Shown: one piece after another, positions 6,951 to 9,453 of the stretch
Layout of the letters: every line of letters begins with the position of its first letter
Numbering within the stretch: the stretch's first letter is position 1
DNA from: a bacterium
Lineage (GTDB): Bacteria > Verrucomicrobiota > Verrucomicrobiia > Limisphaerales > UBA11358
Assembly: GCA_021781185.1 (NCBI GenBank)
Contig: JAJXXI010000674.1
Location: 1 to 9,453, forward strand
Length of the DNA: 9,453 nucleotides
Reading direction: 5' to 3'
The notes under the pieces: generated by a model
The model's input: the letters and a program-made list of their open reading frames with translations, nothing else
The model's database searches: none
Told to the model about the DNA's origin: nothing
Translations under genes and position numbers: made by a program

Positions 6951-7613
6951 TTACTTTTTCCGTAGCGCGCGGTTCAGATTGCTGAATTGAAACTCCAGCG
7001 ACGGCAGCAGCAGCGGCTTCAGCAGCATGGCCAGCGGAATGGCCAGAACAGTTGACGCGAGCACGTCAGAAAGATGATGGCATTCCAGCGCAATCCGCGA
7101 CCACATCACCGCCACGGCATACACCACCAACATGCCCCCCCAGCCGCGATGGACCAGACACGCCGCCGCCGCCAGCCCGACGGCCGAGGCGGCATGACCG
7201 GAAGGAAATGAGCTGAACTTGAACTGGCCGGCAATCCAATGTCCGTCATGCCAAAGACCGTAAAAGCCCTGCGGCACATCGTGGTTGCTGGGCCGGGCCC
7301 GGCCAAAAAACAACCGCAGAATGGTGGAGGCCAGCCCGGTGAGTTCCGAGGTGAGTGCCACAAAAAAAATATTCGCCGCGATCCGGGGCCGGTTCAGCAT
7401 CAGGTAAACAACGGCGAAGAAAACTCCCACCACCGCAATGACCCAGCCTTCGCCCAGCTTGGAACACCACCAGGCGACATGATGCAACTCCGGATCGCGG
7501 GTCACGTCCAGTTCGGCGCACACGCGGGTGTCGAACGGGAACGCCGCCGCCACAACGCACAGTCCGGCCAGCAACCACGGCCACCAGCGACGTTTGATCC
7601 CGGAATTTTCCAT
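6951..7613 (-). CDS. PAP2-superfamily membrane phosphatase
   Basis: The 220-residue membrane protein has several hydrophobic segments and the three phosphatase motifs of the PAP2/type 2 phosphatidic acid phosphatase superfamily: R100-X6-R107-P108 (usual form K-X6-RP, here Arg replaces Lys), P137-S-G-H140, and S172-R173-X5-H179-X3-D183. H179 would be the phosphohistidine nucleophile and H140 the acid. The family removes phosphate from lipid substrates such as undecaprenyl pyrophosphate, phosphatidylglycerol phosphate or lipid A, with the active site facing the periplasm. The substrate cannot be chosen from sequence. The gene is divergent from an ArnT-like glycosyltransferase, which fits an envelope role. 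A GTG directly upstream (7614-7616) is an alternative start; ATG 7613 is preferred. No Shine-Dalgarno site is seen, but AGTTTA on + (7623-7628; TAAACT read on -) lies 9 nt upstream. Confidence 0.87.
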   Translation of the reverse strand: MENSGIKRRWWPWLLAGLCVVAAAFPFDTRVCAELDVTRDPELHHVAWWCSKLGEGWVIAVVGVFFAVVYLMLNRPRIAANIFFVALTSELTGLASTILRLFFGRARPSNHDVPQGFYGLWHDGHWIAGQFKFSSFPSGHAASAVGLAAAACLVHRGWGGMLVVYAVAVMWSRIALECHHLSDVLASTVLAIPLAMLLKPLLLPSLEFQFSNLNRALRKK

Positions 7614-7622
7614 CACACGGGG

Positions 7623-7628
7623 AGTTTA
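7623..7628 (-). promoter_or_regulatory. Possible -10 element of the PAP2 gene
   Basis: Read on the - strand this is TAAACT, ending 9 nt before the ATG at 7613. The hexamer 17 nt upstream (7646-7651, TTTTTC on -) is a poor -35 box, so support is weak. It is listed because the spacing to the ATG matches the candidate leaderless promoters of the reductase and sppA genes. Confidence 0.25.
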
Positions 7629-7659
7629 GGCCCGGCGGCGTTAAAGAAAAACTCAAATC

Positions 7660-7671
7660 GTCATGCATGAC
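7660..7671. promoter_or_regulatory. Perfect 12-bp palindrome in the divergent intergenic region (possible operator)
   Basis: GTCATGCATGAC is its own reverse complement. It lies in the middle of the 150-nt region between the divergent PAP2 and glycosyltransferase starts: 47 nt from the ATG of the first and 93 nt from that of the second. A dimeric regulator bound here could affect both promoters. No regulator gene is present in the window, so function is inferred from position and symmetry only. Confidence 0.35.
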
Positions 7672-7712
7672 TGGCGGGAGCCAGGATGAAGAGGCTCAAA
7701 TAAAAAAAGTTA

Positions 7713-7739
7713 GAGACTCCTCGCGCCGTCTCCTACACT
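7713..7739 (+). promoter_or_regulatory. Candidate promoter region of the glycosyltransferase with an internal inverted repeat
   Basis: TACACT (7734-7739) is a reasonable -10 box (4/6) with a start expected near 7746 and a leader of about 18 nt. The -35 region (TTAGAG, 7710-7715) is poor, but an A-rich tract (7697-7708) upstream could help polymerase binding. GAGAC (7713-7717) and GTCTC (7728-7732) form an inverted repeat that lies between the -35 and -10 positions, as an operator might. Confidence 0.3.
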
Positions 7740-7763
7740 CTGGCGAAGTCATCATTACCGTCC

Positions 7764-9206
7764 ATGTCATCCTGGTTTGAACAACTCGCCGCCCGGCCAC
7801 AGCGCTCCATCATCCTGTTGAGCTTGCTGCTGTTGCTGGCAGGCAACTGGATTTTGCCGCTCACAGACCGGGACGAGGCGCGCTTCGGCGAGGCTTCCCG
7901 TGAGATGATCCAGCGGGGCGACTATGTGGTGCCGTGGTTCAATGGGCAGTGGCGTTTTGACAAACCGGTGCTGATCTACTGGTGCCAGATCGCCAGCTAC
8001 CGTTTGCTGGGCGTGAATGACTTCGCCGCGCGGCTGCCGTCCGCGCTGTTCACCACCGGCACGGCGCTGCTGCTGGTGCGCTGGGGCCGGAAACTCCGGG
8101 ATGCCAAAACCGGCTTTCTGGCCGGCGTCATGTATGTGACAGCGCTGCATGTGGCCATCATTGGGCGCGTCGCCACGGCGGACATGGCGATGGTTTTCTT
8201 CGTGACCCTGGCCGTGTGGAGCGGTTGGGAATTGACGCGCCCGGAACAACCACGCCGCTGGCGGTTCTGGTGGACGTTTTACCTCGCGCTGGCGTTGGGA
8301 TTTCTAGCGAAAGGCCCGGTCACGTGGCTGCCGTTGGCCGGCTTGATTCTGGGCCGTGTGTTGCACAAAAGCTCCTACCGGCTGCCGCTGGCCGGAACTC
8401 TCGGAGGATTCGCCGTCACAATTGCGCTGGTGGCGCTGTGGGGCGTGCCGGCGCTGGAACAGACGGGCGGAAAATTCTGGTCGGTCGGTATGGGGGAACA
8501 TGTCTTCAATCGCTCCATCGGCGTAATCGATAGCCACGGCGCAGCCGGACTCCTGGGGTTCGTCGCGTTGTTGCCGCTGTATTTTTTGACGTTCTTCGTG
8601 AGCTTCTTCCCCTGGTCCACGCGCGTGCCGGGCACTCTGCGCGGCTGGTGGCCTGAACGAAAACGAGACGAAATTGGCTGGTATTTGCTCCTCCAGGCGG
8701 CGGTGGTGTTTGTGGTGTTCTCGCTCGTGCGAACCAAGCTGCCGCATTACACGATGCCCGCGTTTCCGTGCATTGCGCTCTGGCTGGCGCGGCAAATCAG
8801 CGTCGCGCCAAACATCGCCAAATGGGCCGGACGACGCATGGCGGCCATGTCAGTTTTCATCCTGGTGCTGACCTTGGGCGTTTTTTCGTTCGCACGAGCG
8901 CATCTGCTCACGGAAAATCTCTGGCATCAACTCAAGCCCCACCTCCGGCCGGACACCAAGGTGGGCTGCTTTGGCTACACCGAACCGAGCCAGGTCTGGC
9001 GGTTCCGGAACGTGATCACCAACGAAGTGACGTTGGGCGGTGTGAACCAGGCGGCCGGCTTCCTGACGAACCGCCCGCCCTTCATCCTCATTGTGCCGAC
9101 ACGGGATCTGGTGAAATTGCCGGACACAAACGGCCTGCTGATCCAGGTTCACGGACTGGACCTGGTAAAATTCCGAAACCGGGATTTGACGGCGATCGTG
9201 CGTTAG
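7764..9206 (+). CDS. GT-C membrane glycosyltransferase, ArnT/GT83-like
   Basis: The 480-residue protein has an N-terminal helix (about 14-32) followed by T34-D-R-D37-E38-A-R40-F-G-E, the acidic first periplasmic loop typical of ArnT and related PMT/GT-C enzymes. Next come F65-D-K-P68-V-L-I-Y-W73, a second family motif (F-x-K-P-P-L-x-Y-W), and LAKGPV (181-186). R323-T-K-L-P-H-Y-T-M-P-A-F-P335 matches the conserved K-x-P-x-Y segment of ArnT. About 10-12 membrane segments reach residue 380, then a C-terminal soluble domain (about 380-480), shorter than the full ArnT length of about 550. Known relatives transfer a sugar from a polyprenyl-phosphate carrier to lipid A or another envelope acceptor on the periplasmic side. 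Donor and acceptor cannot be read here, so the symbol arnT is not assigned. The gene is divergent from a PAP2 phosphatase. Confidence 0.85.
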   Translation: MSSWFEQLAARPQRSIILLSLLLLLAGNWILPLTDRDEARFGEASREMIQRGDYVVPWFNGQWRFDKPVLIYWCQIASYRLLGVNDFAARLPSALFTTGTALLLVRWGRKLRDAKTGFLAGVMYVTALHVAIIGRVATADMAMVFFVTLAVWSGWELTRPEQPRRWRFWWTFYLALALGFLAKGPVTWLPLAGLILGRVLHKSSYRLPLAGTLGGFAVTIALVALWGVPALEQTGGKFWSVGMGEHVFNRSIGVIDSHGAAGLLGFVALLPLYFLTFFVSFFPWSTRVPGTLRGWWPERKRDEIGWYLLLQAAVVFVVFSLVRTKLPHYTMPAFPCIALWLARQISVAPNIAKWAGRRMAAMSVFILVLTLGVFSFARAHLLTENLWHQLKPHLRPDTKVGCFGYTEPSQVWRFRNVITNEVTLGGVNQAAGFLTNRPPFILIVPTRDLVKLPDTNGLLIQVHGLDLVKFRNRDLTAIVR

Positions 9207-9401
9207 CTTCCTGAAGCTTGGGCCCGCATTGCCGAGCCGCCTTTTTTCGACGGATCATCTTCCGCCACCCGCGCAATCGTCGCCACCCCGGCGGACCCGC
9301 TCCCGGGTTAACCAGCCTCCCCAAGTTGCGGAAAACGACGGAGCCAGTTTCAAAACCTCCGATGGTTCATGGCTGCGGGTGAGCTTGGCGGCGGTTAACC
9401 G
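9207..9401. other. Intergenic region with repeats and an uncertain small reading frame
   Basis: This region holds no firm gene. It starts with a small inverted repeat (AGCTTC 9205-9210, GAAGCT 9213-9218) that overlaps the glycosyltransferase stop. A T6 tract (9242-9247) has no convincing stem before it. The palindrome GGTTAACC occurs twice (9306-9313 and 9393-9400), the second one directly before the next ATG. Frame 1 is open from 9190 to a TGA at 9403-9405 that overlaps that ATG (ATGA); its last 25 or so codons look protein-like, but no ATG or GTG start is available in a useful position (TTG 9229 is the best). Confidence 0.5.
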
Positions 9402-9453
9402 ATGAAAAAACCGTTTTCCATCTCCAACCAGCGATTGGGCGAGGCGGGTGAAC
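9402..9453 (+). CDS. Start of a gene, possibly YraN/UPF0102 family (partial)
   Basis: ATG 9402 opens a frame that continues past the right edge: 17 codons, MKKPFSISNQRLGEAGE. The pattern N/R-x-x-LG-x-x-GE near the start is typical of YraN/UPF0102 proteins, small putative nucleases of the endonuclease-like fold whose role is unclear, and which often begin with a short basic leader followed by LGxxGExxAxxxL. The continuing helix lies outside the window, so the assignment rests on a few residues. An in-frame stop (TAA 9396-9398) rules out a start further upstream. There is no Shine-Dalgarno site; the palindrome GGTTAACC ends 1 nt before the ATG. Confidence 0.4.
   Translation, partial: MKKPFSISNQRLGEAGE

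Noticed and set aside
9220..9247. T6 tract after the glycosyltransferase gene as an intrinsic terminator
   Set aside because: The bases just before the T-tract do not form a stable stem; the nearest inverted repeat (9205-9218) is too far upstream.
9204..9311. Readthrough of the glycosyltransferase TAG, as the same frame stays open for 34 codons to a TAA
   Set aside because: An open stretch of this length is common by chance in GC-rich DNA; the protein is already complete and there is no sign of a UAG recoding element.
1..9453. CRISPR arrays, tRNA or rRNA genes, transposases, phage genes and toxin-antitoxin pairs
   Set aside because: Searched by eye for regularly spaced direct repeats, cloverleaf patterns and typical gene signatures; none seen. 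A covariance-model scan could still find small RNAs.

Overview
The window is a GC-rich bacterial chromosomal segment of nine complete or partial protein genes, almost all on the + strand. The pseudopilin-like protein (G|FTLIE cleavage site plus an H-X9-DG motif near the C-terminus) and the style of the broken C-terminus at the left edge (ending FFRLIQQ) are what one sees in large paralogous sets in Verrucomicrobiota, especially Pedosphaera/Limisphaera-like bacteria, and in some Planctomycetota. That assignment is inferred from protein style; no rRNA or marker gene is present. No tRNA, rRNA, CRISPR array, transposase or phage gene was seen.

Layout: (1) The tail of an unknown, probably exported protein (2-127), followed by two strong hairpins. 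(2) A type II secretion/type IV pilin-like protein with an H-X9-DG domain (199-1116). (3) An alpha-glucan module: an exported GH13 alpha-amylase-type enzyme (1226-2620) with its own candidate promoter and Shine-Dalgarno site, then 40 nt later an SLC45/sucrose-transporter-like MFS permease (2661-4004). (4) An aldo/keto reductase (4091-5074). (5) A membrane-anchored S49 signal peptide peptidase, SppA (5121-6302), followed 13 nt later by uracil phosphoribosyltransferase, upp (6316-6948). (6) A PAP2-type lipid phosphatase on the - strand (6951-7613), converging on upp with 2 nt between stop codons. (7) Divergent from it, a GT-C (ArnT/GT83-like) membrane glycosyltransferase (7764-9206). (8) About 195 nt with no firm gene, then the first 17 codons of a gene whose start resembles YraN/UPF0102 (9402 to the right edge).

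How the genes work together: the GH13 enzyme would release maltodextrins or glucose outside the cytoplasm and the permease would import the products. The PAP2 phosphatase and the GT-C glycosyltransferase share an intergenic region with a perfect 12-bp palindrome, and both families act on envelope (poly)prenyl or lipid A substrates, so they may be co-regulated. SppA and Upp look like an operon of housekeeping genes.

Most of the window is ordinary. The most interesting signals are regulatory. Several genes lack a Shine-Dalgarno site and have a TAnnnT-type -10-like hexamer only 6-9 nt upstream of ATG, which suggests leaderless transcripts. There is also the palindrome between the divergent envelope genes, and an unusual double hairpin pressed against the pseudopilin start. 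I found no convincing new multi-gene system.
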